From assembly GCF_003688855.1 (NCBI RefSeq), contig NZ_REFW01000001.1:868001-932000 (forward strand): a DNA stretch of 64,000 nucleotides. Reading direction: 5' to 3'. Below are positions 1-8,969 of this stretch, one piece after another. The stretch's first letter is position 1. Every line of letters starts with the position of its first letter. The stretch comes from Tessaracoccus antarcticus (lineage in GTDB: Bacteria; Actinomycetota; Actinomycetes; Propionibacteriales; Propionibacteriaceae). A program made the position numbers and the translations under genes. A model generated the notes under the pieces. The model did no database searches. It had not been told where the DNA came from and saw only the letters and a list, made by a program, of their open reading frames with translations.

Positions 1-1
1 G

Positions 2-802
2 GGCTTCGCCGCCCTGCTCGGCGGCGAGAATGCCACGTGGGAGAAATTCTTCGAGGTGGGCCGCCAGTACAAGGAGAAGACAGGGAAGGCCTGGTATGAC
101 CAGTCCGGCTTCCTGTGGAACTCCATGGTGAACCAGCTCCCCGAGGGCTACTACAAGGCCGACGGCACGCTCAACGTCAAGGACAACCAGGCCCTCAAGG
201 ACAACTGGCTCCTGCTGGCTGACGCAGCCAAGGACGGCCTCTCCAGCAACCAGTCCCAGTGGGACTGGGGTGGAGGCAAGGCATTCGTTGATGGTTCCTT
301 CGCCACGTTCGTCTGCCCGGCCTGGATGCTGGGGATCGTCAAGGGGCAGGTTGAGGCCGGAGGCGGCGACGCCACCTCGGGCTGGGACTTCGCCGACGTC
401 TACCCGGGTGGCGCAGCCAACTGGGGTGGGACGTTCCTGACGGTGCCCACCACCTCCAAGCACCCGGAGGAAGCCGCCAAGCTCGCCGCATGGCTGTCCG
501 ACACCCCGCAGGAGGTTGCAGCGTTCCAGGCCGCTGGCACGTTCCCGAGCGTCCTCGACGCACAATCCGATCCGGGCGTCACCGGTGCCAACGAGTTGTC
601 GAAGTTCTTCAACGACTCCCCACTCGGCGAGATCCTCGGCAAGCGTGCCCAGGGTGTGGAGGCCCAGTACAAGGGCGTCGATGACTCCGTGATCCAGGAG
701 CAGGTCTTCGGCCCCAGCATCCAGGAGCTCGACTCCGGCAAGGCTGATGGCCCCACGTCATGGGACAACGCCATGAAGCTGCTCGACACCGTCGTCAGCT
801 GA
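2..802 (+). CDS. ABC transporter sugar-binding protein, C-terminal part
   Basis: The reading frame is open from the window edge (the start lies upstream) and ends at TGA 800-802. The visible 266 residues resemble the C-terminal lobe of family 1 (CUT1) extracellular sugar-binding proteins: a stretch rich in Trp and Gly (WDWGGGKAFVDG), then a TVPTTSKHPEEAAKLAAWL segment typical of the hinge and C-terminal helices. The protein would sit outside the membrane and deliver sugar to the two permeases directly downstream. With the GH1 and LacI genes the order matches cellobiose (CebEFG-BglC-CebR) loci, so a beta-glucoside ligand is inferred, not shown. The signal peptide and lipobox are outside the window. 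Confidence 0.85.
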   Translation, partial: GFAALLGGENATWEKFFEVGRQYKEKTGKAWYDQSGFLWNSMVNQLPEGYYKADGTLNVKDNQALKDNWLLLADAAKDGLSSNQSQWDWGGGKAFVDGSFATFVCPAWMLGIVKGQVEAGGGDATSGWDFADVYPGGAANWGGTFLTVPTTSKHPEEAAKLAAWLSDTPQEVAAFQAAGTFPSVLDAQSDPGVTGANELSKFFNDSPLGEILGKRAQGVEAQYKGVDDSVIQEQVFGPSIQELDSGKADGPTSWDNAMKLLDTVVS

Positions 803-826
803 TCCCCACCTGATATCCGACCAGTG

Positions 827-857
827 GCGGCGGGCCTCCAGCACAGAGGCCCGCCGC
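827..857 (+). repeat. stem-loop between binding-protein and permease genes
   Basis: Perfect 12-bp inverted repeat (827-838 and 846-857) with a 7-base loop, 25 bases after the binding-protein stop and before the permease start. No T-run follows, so it is more likely an RNA-stabilising or attenuating hairpin that keeps the binding protein more abundant than the permeases, as known for malE-malF type operons. That role is inferred. Confidence 0.6.
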
Positions 858-886
858 TCCCGGTCCACCACCGAGGAAGGATCGGC

Positions 887-1876
887 ATGCACGTGTCCAC
901 CGTTGAGCGGAGTCGCCCGAGGCAGCCGCTGACCCGCCGCCAGCGCCTGAGTCGCGCCGACGTGCGTTATTCGCCCTACCTGTACGTTGCCCCGTTCTTC
1001 GTGCTGTTCGCACTCGTGGGACTGTTCCCGCTGCTCTACACCTTCGTCGTCTCGCTGAACGACTGGAACCTGCTGACCGGTCCGGGTGAGTGGGTGGGCC
1101 TGGCGAACTTCCAGCGTGAACTTACCGACCCGCTGTTCTGGAACTCGATCTTCAACACCTTCAGCATCTTCCTGCTGTCCTCGATCCCGCAGTTGATCGC
1201 CGCAGTCGCGATCGCCGCCGTCCTCGACACCAACCTGCGCGCCAAATCGTTCTGGCGCCTCTCGATCATCGTCCCCTACGTCGTCACCCCCGTCGCGGTG
1301 GCACTCATCTTCAGCAACGTGTTCGGCGAGAAGTATGGCCTTGTCAACAATGCGCTCCAGTACTTCGGAGCCGACCCCATCATGTGGAAGACCGAGACAC
1401 TGCCCAGCCATCTGGCCATTGCGAGCATGGTCAACTGGCGGTGGACCGGCTACAACGCGTTGATCCTGCTCGCCGCCATGCAGGCGGTGCCGCGAGACCT
1501 CTACGAGTCGGCAGCCATCGACGGTGCGGGCGCGGTCCGCCGGTTCCGGTCCATCACCATCCCGAGCATCCGCCCCACGATGATCTTCGTGATCATCACC
1601 GCCACCATCGGTGGTTTGCAGATCTTCACCGAGCCGAAGCTGTTCAACGCCTCCAGTTCCGTCCCCGGTGGTCCACAACGGCAGTACCAGACCACCGTGC
1701 TGTACCTGTGGGACCTGGCGTTCAACCGGCAACAGTTCGGCCGCGCCGCCGCGGTCGCCTGGATCCTGTTCCTGTTGATCGTGGCCATTGGCCTCATCAA
1801 CTTCCAGATTTCCCGCACCATCTCCACGTCCGCCACGAAGAAATCGCGACAGACGAAGCGAAAGGCAGTGGCATGA
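887..1876 (+). CDS. ABC sugar transporter permease (MalF/CebF type)
   Basis: A 329-residue inner-membrane permease of the CUT1 sugar ABC family. After a basic N-terminus, the first membrane segment is near residues 28-50 (YLYVAPFFVLFALVGLFPLLY), with about five more. The EAA-type cytoplasmic loop that contacts the ATPase is visible as YESAAIDGAGAVRRFRSITIP (an E-S-A-A-x-D-G-A core). The ATG at 887 is chosen over an in-frame GTG at 824 because GAGGAAGG lies about 8 bases upstream, and the longer form would run through the hairpin. It ends in an ATGA overlap with the next permease, so translation is coupled. No ATPase gene is in the cluster, so a shared MsiK-type ATPase elsewhere is likely. Confidence 0.9.
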   Translation: MHVSTVERSRPRQPLTRRQRLSRADVRYSPYLYVAPFFVLFALVGLFPLLYTFVVSLNDWNLLTGPGEWVGLANFQRELTDPLFWNSIFNTFSIFLLSSIPQLIAAVAIAAVLDTNLRAKSFWRLSIIVPYVVTPVAVALIFSNVFGEKYGLVNNALQYFGADPIMWKTETLPSHLAIASMVNWRWTGYNALILLAAMQAVPRDLYESAAIDGAGAVRRFRSITIPSIRPTMIFVIITATIGGLQIFTEPKLFNASSSVPGGPQRQYQTTVLYLWDLAFNRQQFGRAAAVAWILFLLIVAIGLINFQISRTISTSATKKSRQTKRKAVA

Positions 1877-2760
1877 CCGCCATCGTGGACAGCTCCACCC
1901 CCACGCGCACCGTGACCGGTCCGCGGCGCACGCGTGGCGCCGGCGTCGAGGCGCGCCCCGCGTGGTTCATCTACGCCCTGCTGGGGGCGTTGCTGGTGGG
2001 CAGCACGTACCCGCTCTACTGGTCGTTCGTCATGGGCAGCTCGGACAAGTCGGCTCTCGTCGAGATGTTCCCGCCGCTGTTGCCGGGCAGCCAGTTCTGG
2101 ACCAACGTCCTCGAAGTGGTCGACACCGTCCCGTTCTGGATGGCGCTGCTCAACTCCGTCATCGTCTCCTCCGTCGTCACAATTTCCGTGGTGTTCTTCT
2201 CGACGCTGGCGGGCTACGCGTTCGCCAAGCTGCGCTTCCGTGGGCGCGAAGGCCTCATGGTCTTCGTCATCGCCACCCTGGCGGTGCCCACCCAGCTGGG
2301 CATCATCCCGTTGTTCATGCTCATGAAGCAGTTCGGCTGGACCGGCTCGCTGGGGGCCGTGATCGTCCCGACGCTGGTCACCGCATTCGGGGTCTTCTTC
2401 ATGCGGCAGTACCTCATCGACGTCATCCCCGACGAACTCGTCGAGGCGGCGCGCGTGGACGGGGCCAGCATGATCCGCACGTTCCTCAACGTGGGGTTGC
2501 CCGCCGCCCGACCCGCCATGGCGATCCTCGGTATGTTCACCTTCATGACCGCGTGGACGGACTTCTTGTGGCCGTTGTTGGTGGTGCCGCAGAACCCGAC
2601 GCTGCAGGTGGCGCTGAGCCAGCTGCAGTCGGCGAAGTACGTGGACTACTCGATCGTCCTGGCAGGCGCAGTGCTGGCGACGTTGCCGCTCCTGCTGGTC
2701 TTCGTCCTCGTCGGCAAGCAGCTGGTGTCCGGAATCATGGCAGGAGCAGTGAAGGGTTGA
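1873..2760 (+). CDS. ABC sugar transporter permease (MalG/CebG type)
   Basis: A 295-residue CUT1 permease, partner of the preceding gene. It has about six membrane segments, the first near residues 33-52, and a clear EAA loop: LVEAARVDGASMIRTFLNVGLP. It ends with a final membrane segment and a short basic tail, as usual for MalG proteins. The ATG at 1873 overlaps the previous stop (ATGA), and its own stop overlaps the next start (TGATG), so binding protein, two permeases and glucosidase form one operon. The substrate is inferred from the GH1 neighbour. Confidence 0.9.
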   Translation: MTAIVDSSTPTRTVTGPRRTRGAGVEARPAWFIYALLGALLVGSTYPLYWSFVMGSSDKSALVEMFPPLLPGSQFWTNVLEVVDTVPFWMALLNSVIVSSVVTISVVFFSTLAGYAFAKLRFRGREGLMVFVIATLAVPTQLGIIPLFMLMKQFGWTGSLGAVIVPTLVTAFGVFFMRQYLIDVIPDELVEAARVDGASMIRTFLNVGLPAARPAMAILGMFTFMTAWTDFLWPLLVVPQNPTLQVALSQLQSAKYVDYSIVLAGAVLATLPLLLVFVLVGKQLVSGIMAGAVKG

Positions 2761-4160
2761 TGAACACATTTCCCAAGGACTTCCTCTGGGGCTCGGCCAC
2801 GGCCGCAGCCCAGATCGAGGGCGCAGCCCACCTGGATGGCAAGGAGGACTCCATCTGGGACGTCTTCTCCCGGGTACCGGGGGCCGTGCAGCACGGCGAC
2901 ACCCCGGAGGTGGCTGTCGACCACTACCACCGCATGCCGCAGGACGTGGCGCTCATGCGTGAGCTCGGGCTGGGCTCCTACCGCTTCTCCACCAGTTGGG
3001 CCAGGGTCAGGCCCGGGGACCGGTTCACCAACGCCAAGGGTCTGGACTTCTACAGCCGGCTCGTGGATGAGTTGCTCGAGGCGGGGATCCTGCCGTGGCT
3101 GACCCTGTATCACTGGGACCTTCCCCAGGCCCTGCAGGAGCGTGGCGGCTGGACCAACAGGGACACAGCCCACCGTTTCGTTGACTACGCCTCGGCGGTG
3201 TACGACGCACTGGGGGACCGGGTGACGCACTGGACCACCTTCAACGAGCCGCTGTGTTCCTCCCTCATCTCCTACGTCGGGGGTGAGCACGCGCCCGGCC
3301 TCATGGACCCGGGCGCCGGCCTCGCAGCCCTGCACCACCAGCATCTGGCCCACGGCCTGGCCGTGCAGCATCTGCGGGAGCGGGGCGGCGATGATCTGCA
3401 GCTCGGCATCACCCTGAACCTCACGAACGCGATCCCTGAGGATCCGGGCGACCCGGCCGACGTCGACGCCGCCCGCCGCATCGACGGGCTGTGGAACCGG
3501 ATGTTCCTTGAGCCCCTCCTGCTGGGCGCCTACCCGTCCGACGTGCTGGAGGACGTGGCCGAGTACGACTTCGAGCAGTGGGTCCACGACGGTGACCTCG
3601 AGACCATCGCGCAACCGCTGGATTTTCTGGGCGTCAACCACTACCACGACGACAACGTCAGCGCGCACCCGCTCCCGGAGGGCCATCCGGAGTCGGCGAG
3701 GCCCACGAAACGGCCGGGGCGGTCCTTCTTCGTGGGGTCCGAGTTCGTCACCTCACCCACGCGGGGGCTGCCCCGCACCGCCATGGACTGGGAGGTCAAC
3801 CCCGATGGCCTGCGCACACTTCTGCTGAGGCTCACCGCGACCTACCCCACCCTTCCGCCGCTCTACATCACGGAGAATGGGGCTGCCTACGACGACGAGC
3901 TCGTCGACGGCCGGGTGGAGGACCACGAGAGGTGGGCCTACATCGCTGCGCACATCGACGCCGTCGCCGCAGCCATGGAGCAGGGTGCCGATGTCCGCGG
4001 CTACTTCGTCTGGTCGCTGCTCGACAACTTCGAGTGGGCCTGGGGCTACGACAAGCGCTTCGGCATCGTGTACGTGGACAGGGACACGCAACAGCGGATC
4101 CCGAAGCTCAGCGCCCGCAACTTCGCGGGGCTCATTGGGGAGAATCGTCGCAGGGCCTAG
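2760..4160 (+). CDS. GH1 beta-glucosidase (BglC-like)
   Basis: A 466-residue glycoside hydrolase family 1 enzyme of full family length that hydrolyses beta-glucosides such as cellobiose by the retaining mechanism. The N-terminus FPKDFLWGSATAAAQIEGA carries the family signature. The acid/base Glu is in TFNEP (E163) and the nucleophile in YITENG (E372); the substrate-binding WSLLDNFEWAWGY follows. There is no signal peptide, so it acts in the cytoplasm on the imported sugar. The start overlaps the permease stop (TGATG). The linkage to murQ leaves open a glycan other than cellobiose. Confidence 0.93.
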   Translation: MNTFPKDFLWGSATAAAQIEGAAHLDGKEDSIWDVFSRVPGAVQHGDTPEVAVDHYHRMPQDVALMRELGLGSYRFSTSWARVRPGDRFTNAKGLDFYSRLVDELLEAGILPWLTLYHWDLPQALQERGGWTNRDTAHRFVDYASAVYDALGDRVTHWTTFNEPLCSSLISYVGGEHAPGLMDPGAGLAALHHQHLAHGLAVQHLRERGGDDLQLGITLNLTNAIPEDPGDPADVDAARRIDGLWNRMFLEPLLLGAYPSDVLEDVAEYDFEQWVHDGDLETIAQPLDFLGVNHYHDDNVSAHPLPEGHPESARPTKRPGRSFFVGSEFVTSPTRGLPRTAMDWEVNPDGLRTLLLRLTATYPTLPPLYITENGAAYDDELVDGRVEDHERWAYIAAHIDAVAAAMEQGADVRGYFVWSLLDNFEWAWGYDKRFGIVYVDRDTQQRIPKLSARNFAGLIGENRRRA

Positions 4161-4204
4161 GGTGATGCAGCTGTACCGGCGCGACGACGAACAGGTGGTT
4201 TCTG

Positions 4205-5218
4205 ATGGGCATGACGAGGAGCAAGGCGCCCACCCTGGAGATGGTTGCCCATCACGCTGGGGTGTCGCGCGCGACGGTGTCGCGGGTGGTCAATGGCGCC
4301 GCGACGGTGGACAAGCAGATGGTGGAGGTGGTCCAGCGCTCCATTGACGCGCTGAACTACGTCCCCAACCGGGCGGCTCGTTCCCTTGCGCGGCGCCGCA
4401 CCCAGTCCATAGCCCTGGTGGTGCCGGAGTCTGCCGCCAAGGTGTTCGCGGACCCGTTCTTCGCCTCCGTGGTGCAGGGGATCGCGCTGGAGCTGGCACC
4501 CACCGATTACACGCTCAACATGATCATCGAGTCCGAGGCGCAGGCACCCAAGACGAGGCGCTACCTGCTGGGTGGCAACGTCGACGGCGCCCTGGTGGTG
4601 TCGCACCACACTGGTGACCACTCGTGGGCGGAGCTCAGCGACATGCTGCCGGTCGTGTTCGGGGGGCGGCCGCTCGTGCGGTCCGATTCCGAACACCACT
4701 TCGTGGACGTCGACAATCTTCGGGGCGCAAGGATCGCCGTGCAGTACCTCATCGACCGCGGTCGCACCCACGTGGCCACCATCGCGGGGCCGCAGGACAT
4801 GCCGCCGGGGCTCGACCGGTTGACGGGGTGGGCCCAGGTGCTGGCTGAGGCAGGTTTGCAACCCGGCCCCGTCGCGTACGGGGACTTCACGGCGGACTCC
4901 GGCGCTGCAGCCATGCGCACGTTGCTGGAGGGTGGCGAGCCCATCGATGCGGTCTTCGTCGCCAACGACCAGATGGCACTGGGGGCCTACCCCGTCCTGC
5001 GCGAGGCAGGTCGTCGCATACCCGACGACGTTGCCGTGGTGGGGTTTGACGACTCCTACTTCAGCGCCAGCACCGACCCGCCGCTGACCACGGTGCACCA
5101 GCCGCTGGTGGAGATGGGCGCCGAGATGGCGCGCGTGCTCGTCAACCTCATTGAGGGTCGCCCCACCGAGACGGCGACGGTGATGGACGGTACGTTGGTG
5201 GAGCGGGGCTCCGCCTAG
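4205..5218 (+). CDS. LacI-family transcriptional regulator (CebR-like position)
   Basis: A 337-residue LacI/GalR repressor. An N-terminal helix-turn-helix (LEMVAHHAGVSRATVSRVVNG, about residues 10-30) and hinge helix (NRAARSLARRRT) are followed by a periplasmic-binding-protein-like effector domain with the late family motif VAVVGFDDSYFSASTDPPLTTV. It starts 44 bases after the GH1 stop on the same strand. Its place next to transporter and glucosidase suggests it represses that operon and is released by the imported sugar. Its operator is probably upstream of the window; none is evident here. Starting at the second Met (4211) is equally possible. Confidence 0.9.
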   Translation: MGMTRSKAPTLEMVAHHAGVSRATVSRVVNGAATVDKQMVEVVQRSIDALNYVPNRAARSLARRRTQSIALVVPESAAKVFADPFFASVVQGIALELAPTDYTLNMIIESEAQAPKTRRYLLGGNVDGALVVSHHTGDHSWAELSDMLPVVFGGRPLVRSDSEHHFVDVDNLRGARIAVQYLIDRGRTHVATIAGPQDMPPGLDRLTGWAQVLAEAGLQPGPVAYGDFTADSGAAAMRTLLEGGEPIDAVFVANDQMALGAYPVLREAGRRIPDDVAVVGFDDSYFSASTDPPLTTVHQPLVEMGAEMARVLVNLIEGRPTETATVMDGTLVERGSA

Positions 5219-5261
5219 TTCCGCCGTCGACGTCGACGAGACCCCGCCCGAGGAGTTTGCA

Positions 5262-6098
5262 GTGGAGCTGTCCAGGACCTTGACCACCGAGGGAGTCGAT
5301 GAGCGCTTCTCGCACCTGGACGAGATGACTGTGGGGCAGCTGGCCCGAGTCATGAACGACGCCGACAGGGGCGTGCCCGAGGCGGTCGAACGGGCCCTGC
5401 CGCAGATCATCCCCGCCATCGAGGCCATCGCCGAGCGGTTTGCCGCGGGCGGTCGGATCATCTACGTCGGTGCCGGCACCTCGGGACGTCTGGGTGTGCT
5501 CGATGCCTCCGAGTGCCCGCCCACCTTCAACACCAGCCCGGACCAGGTCCTCGGCCTCATCGCAGGCGGGGACGTGGCGCTGCGCTCCGCCATGGAGGGT
5601 GCCGAGGATGACGCCGACCAGGGTGCCGCCGACGTGGCAGCCGTGGGGGTGGGGGAGCGGGACGCTGTCGTCGGGATTGCCTCCAGCGGGCGGACGCCCT
5701 ACGTCATCGGTGCGCTGCGGCACGCCCGATCCGTCGGGGCCCTGTCGGTGGCGCTCAGCTGCAACGCCGACGCGGAGACCTCCGCGGTGGCGGAGCACGG
5801 GATCGAGGTGGTGGTGGGACCCGAGGTGGTGGCCGGTTCCACGCGCCTGCGCTCCGGCACCGCCCAGAAGCTGGTGTTGAACATGATCTCCACCATCACC
5901 ATGGTCCGGGCAGGCAAGGTGATGGGCAACCGGATGGTGGACCTGCGCGCCACCAACGAGAAGCTCAGAATCCGGGCCGTGCGGATGGTCGCCGAACTGG
6001 CGGAGGTGGACGAGAACGTTGCCACGGGGGCGCTGGAGGCCTCCGACTGGCGGGTCAAGGAAGCGATCCTCACCCTGCGCGATGACCAGATCCGCTGA
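5262..6098 (+). CDS. murQ: N-acetylmuramic acid 6-phosphate etherase
   Basis: MurQ cleaves the D-lactyl ether of MurNAc-6-phosphate, giving GlcNAc-6-phosphate and lactate, in cytoplasmic cell-wall sugar recycling. It is a SIS-domain protein. The signature GAGTSGRLGVLDASECPPT is present near residue 68, then the phosphosugar-binding GIASSGRTPYV and a C-terminal LVLNMISTITMVRAGKVMGN. The 278 residues are slightly short of the usual 300. The GTG start follows GAGGAG; the 43-base gap after lacI holds a 14-base palindrome (5225-5238). No MurNAc kinase or PTS component is visible beside it, so the source of MurNAc-6-phosphate is unclear; it may be co-transcribed with lacI. Confidence 0.92.
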   Translation: MELSRTLTTEGVDERFSHLDEMTVGQLARVMNDADRGVPEAVERALPQIIPAIEAIAERFAAGGRIIYVGAGTSGRLGVLDASECPPTFNTSPDQVLGLIAGGDVALRSAMEGAEDDADQGAADVAAVGVGERDAVVGIASSGRTPYVIGALRHARSVGALSVALSCNADAETSAVAEHGIEVVVGPEVVAGSTRLRSGTAQKLVLNMISTITMVRAGKVMGNRMVDLRATNEKLRIRAVRMVAELAEVDENVATGALEASDWRVKEAILTLRDDQIR

Positions 6099-6133
6099 AG
6101 GAACGCCTGACCTGCGACGTCCGTTCCTCAACC

Positions 6134-6152
6134 CGCCACGTCGTTCGTGGCG
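6134..6152. terminator. weak hairpin between convergent murQ and SIMPL genes
   Basis: A 7-bp perfect stem (6134-6140 with 6146-6152) and 5-base loop in the 89-base gap between two convergent genes. It has no U-run, so a bidirectional terminator is only a guess from position. Confidence 0.35.
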
Positions 6153-6187
6153 CACGCTGGAGGACGAGAGTCCCGCCGGTCGGCCAG

Positions 6188-6847
6188 TCAGTCCGTACTG
6201 AAGCGGGCGTGCACCGTCACGTCGAGTTCCACGTCCTCGGGGGCGATCGTGATGCCCTCGGAATCAGGGGGAGCGCCCGAGCGCATGGCGGCGCCGTACA
6301 TCGTGGGCGATGCGGCCGACTGCTGCTCGGCGAGCAGGCCCTCGTCGGCGATCTCCAGGAACCGCACGCTCTGCTCCCCGGCGGCGCGCGCCATCGTCGT
6401 GGCCCGGGCGTGGGCCTGCACGACGGCTTGGGCCAGCACGTTGTCCTCCTCCTGTTTCCGGCGGCCCTCCGTCAGCGTCCAGTCGACGCCCTCAACGGTG
6501 ACGCCGGTGCGACCGCCCCACCGGTCGATGAAACGGGAGAGAGAGTGGAAGTCGGTGAACTTGAGCTTCACAAGGCACTCCGCAGCGTGGCGGGTGGGCA
6601 GCACCTTCCCGTCCTGTGACCACGGCCGCCAGCTTCGCGTCGCGATGGGGGCGACAGAGGACCAGCTGGTGGGGGAGGGGGACATGTCCTTGAGCTGCTC
6701 CACCACGGTCGTGAAGCCCTGCACGAGGGACGTGGTGTGTTCCATGGCGGCCTGCTTGTCGCTGCCCTCCACGCCCAGCCGCATCCGCAGGGTGGCTCGC
6801 TCGGGCGAGAAGGAGGCGTGGGCGTGGCCCAGCACGGTGATCTGCAT
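6188..6847 (-). CDS. SIMPL (DUF541) domain protein
   Basis: A 219-residue protein with the SIMPL/DUF541 fold. It opens with MQITVLGHAHASFSPERATLRM, matching the family's GxG-x-A-x-V-x-P-D-x-A start, and continues with the helical strand-pairing region (QAVVQAHARATTMARAAGE). The ATG at 6847 is preferred over a codon 15 bases upstream because AAGGGG sits just before it. No signal peptide is visible, unlike many SIMPL proteins, so a cytoplasmic location is likely. The biochemical role of bacterial SIMPL proteins is not well defined. It is monocistronic and convergent with murQ. Confidence 0.8.
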   Translation of the reverse strand: MQITVLGHAHASFSPERATLRMRLGVEGSDKQAAMEHTTSLVQGFTTVVEQLKDMSPSPTSWSSVAPIATRSWRPWSQDGKVLPTRHAAECLVKLKFTDFHSLSRFIDRWGGRTGVTVEGVDWTLTEGRRKQEEDNVLAQAVVQAHARATTMARAAGEQSVRFLEIADEGLLAEQQSAASPTMYGAAMRSGAPPDSEGITIAPEDVELDVTVHARFSTD

Positions 6848-7028
6848 GGTTCCCCTTGTCAACGGTTGAGCCGAGACTAGTCGGGATCACCATCCACGAT
6901 CCCGTTCCCGAGCAGTCGCCGTGAATTGTGATGCCGGGTGCGACGGGGGCAGCGCCGTATCGAAGGGGCTCGTGAGCTGTCCCGGATGCGTGGCACTCTG
7001 GGTGGGGCCAAAAAGTTCAGGAGTGTTG

Positions 7029-8330
7029 ATGGATGTGACGAGTGTGCAGTGCCCGGCCGGGAAGGTGCTCGGCTGGTACGACGGCGCCGTGAAGCGGGCG
7101 ACCGGGATCCGGTACGCCCGCGCGGAGCGGTACGGGAAGCCCGTGGCGGAGCCGGAGGTCGACGGCGACGTCGATGCCACCCGCTTCTCGCCCCGCTGCC
7201 CCCAGCGCGCCAACCCTCTGCAGCGGCCGGAGAGTGAGCGACGCGACATGGGCGTCGACGAGCACTGCCAGTACCTGTCCATCACGACGCCCCGCGACGC
7301 GGTGGCCGACGAGGGACTGCCCGTCATGGTGTGGATTCACGGCGGTTCCTACGAAACCGGTGGTGGTGACGAGACCTACAGCGACCCCGCCCTGCTGGTG
7401 GAGGAACAACGGGTCGTTGTGGTCACTGTCACCTACAGGCTGGGGCCGCTGGGATTCCTGGGCGGCGACGGGCGGCCCGCGAACCTCGGTCTGCTGGACC
7501 AGATGGAGGCGCTGCGATGGGTGCGACGCAACATTGCCGCGTTCGGGGGCGACCCCGACACCGTCACCATCTTCGGTCAGTCGGCCGGCGCGGACGCCGT
7601 CGCTCACCTCATGATCGCCGACGGCGCTTCCGGGCTGTTTCGTCACGCGATCCTGCAGAGCCCCCCGCTCGGCATCACGCTGGGTCGCGCCGCCATGGCG
7701 AAGAAGATGAGCGGGCGGTTGCGTGAGCTTCCGGAGCGACTCACGAACGAGACGATGGTGGTGGCGCAGGCAGGTCTGGTGCGGGGACTGGGACGCTTTG
7801 GCTGGGTGGCCGCGATGCCGTTCGGTGTGCAGTACGGCCACGACCCACTCCCGCCGGAGGATGAGCTGGACGAGGCCTGGGCTGCCGTTGCGCCCGACGT
7901 GGACGTGCTCATCGGCTCGAACTCCCGCGAGTCGGCGCTGTTCGCGGAACTGATGCCCGCGCTCGCCCGGCTGCGGCGCTCCGAGGTGGGGACCCGGATC
8001 TATGAGGCAGCGGTGGTGAGAACCACCCGTCGCATCTACGACGACGCCATCGGCCACTTCGTGGAGCGCCACCGTCGCGCTGGTGGCAACGCCGCCCAGT
8101 ACTTCCTCGACTGGGGCGCCGGACCGCGGTTCCAAGGGGCACATGTCATCGAGTTGGCGCTGCTGTTCCCGACGCACTCCTGGGAGGTGGGAGACCTCCT
8201 GGAGGGGGTGGCCCTGTCGGAAATCCGGAGGCAGGGCACGGTCATGCGGCAGCTCTGGGCAGACTTTGCACGCACAGGGCGCAGCCCCGTCGACGAACTC
8301 CCGGGGATCCTGCACGTCACTGCCAGGTGA
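7029..8330 (+). CDS. type B carboxylesterase
   Basis: A 433-residue alpha/beta hydrolase of the carboxylesterase type B (COesterase) family. Visible are the oxyanion-hole region MVWIHGGSYETGGG, the structural TYRLGPLGFL, the segment LLDQMEALRWVRRNIAAFGGDP, and the nucleophile elbow FGQSAGADAV with Ser185. It is shorter than the usual 480-550 residues. The start codon at 7029 is chosen because AGGAG precedes it; the frame is open farther upstream without a better site. No signal peptide is visible. The natural ester substrate cannot be read from the sequence. Confidence 0.88.
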   Translation: MDVTSVQCPAGKVLGWYDGAVKRATGIRYARAERYGKPVAEPEVDGDVDATRFSPRCPQRANPLQRPESERRDMGVDEHCQYLSITTPRDAVADEGLPVMVWIHGGSYETGGGDETYSDPALLVEEQRVVVVTVTYRLGPLGFLGGDGRPANLGLLDQMEALRWVRRNIAAFGGDPDTVTIFGQSAGADAVAHLMIADGASGLFRHAILQSPPLGITLGRAAMAKKMSGRLRELPERLTNETMVVAQAGLVRGLGRFGWVAAMPFGVQYGHDPLPPEDELDEAWAAVAPDVDVLIGSNSRESALFAELMPALARLRRSEVGTRIYEAAVVRTTRRIYDDAIGHFVERHRRAGGNAAQYFLDWGAGPRFQGAHVIELALLFPTHSWEVGDLLEGVALSEIRRQGTVMRQLWADFARTGRSPVDELPGILHVTAR

Positions 8331-8333
8331 TGC

Positions 8334-8969
8334 TCACGCCAGCCAGGGCAGGAGCTCCCCGAGGGACTCCACCTGGAGGTCGGCCTCGTTGTCGAGGCTG
8401 ATCCGGGGCGTGCGCAGCATCACTGCGTGCATGCCGGCGGCGCGCGCGGCCGTCGCGTCGAGCGGGCGGTCTCCCACTCCGACGCAGTCCCGCGGGTCAA
8501 GCCCGTGGCGTCCCAGCAGCTCCACGTGCATGGCGGGGGAGGGTTTGCGTGGGTGGCCGTCGGGGGCGCAGGCCATGTCGTCGACGTGGATGTCGAGTGC
8601 TTCCAACAGTGCCGTGGCGCTGCGTCGGTCGCGATGGGTCACCACCAGGTTCAGGCCGCTGATGGCGGCCATGGCCTCGTGGATTCCGGGCATGGCCGGC
8701 GGTGGCGTGTCCCTCCATGACTGCTTCAACCGGGCCTCTGCCTCGCGGAACATCGTCTCGGGAATGCCGAAGCGACGTGAGAGTGCGGTGATGGCCGCCC
8801 CTGTGGAGCGCCGGGTCAGGAGTGCGACGTCGTGGTCGTCGATGGTGTCGCCATGGGCCCGGACCACCCCCGCCAGCGCCGCGTCCAGCCCCGGATAGGT
8901 GTTGACGATGGTGCCGCCCATGTCCCAGAAGATGTGTCGGTAGCGCGCGTCGCGGCTCGGGGCTGGCAT
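8334..8969 (-). CDS. HAD-superfamily hydrolase with variant motif I
   Basis: A 211-residue haloacid dehalogenase-like phosphatase (subfamily IA). Motif I reads FWDMGGTIVN, where the usual DxD is D-M-G: the nucleophile Asp is kept but the second Asp (general acid/base) is Gly. Motif II is VVTHRDR (Thr), motif III is the Lys in PRKPSPAM, and motif IV is CVGVGDRPLDA. The ATG at 8969 has GGAG four bases upstream; a GTG at 8978 is an alternative. Loss of the second Asp suggests altered chemistry or a sugar-phosphate or phosphonate-type substrate. It converges on the esterase with a 3-base gap. Confidence 0.82.
   Translation of the reverse strand: MPAPSRDARYRHIFWDMGGTIVNTYPGLDAALAGVVRAHGDTIDDHDVALLTRRSTGAAITALSRRFGIPETMFREAEARLKQSWRDTPPPAMPGIHEAMAAISGLNLVVTHRDRRSATALLEALDIHVDDMACAPDGHPRKPSPAMHVELLGRHGLDPRDCVGVGDRPLDATAARAAGMHAVMLRTPRISLDNEADLQVESLGELLPWLA

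Noticed and set aside
1501-2769. Long minus-strand frame opposite the permease genes
   Set aside because: His/Asp/Gln-rich composition typical of antisense GC-rich frames; the plus-strand permeases are clear.
3508-3828. Plus-strand frame rich in Ser/Thr/Trp inside the GH1 gene
   Set aside because: Lies wholly within the GH1 gene in another frame; no start signal.
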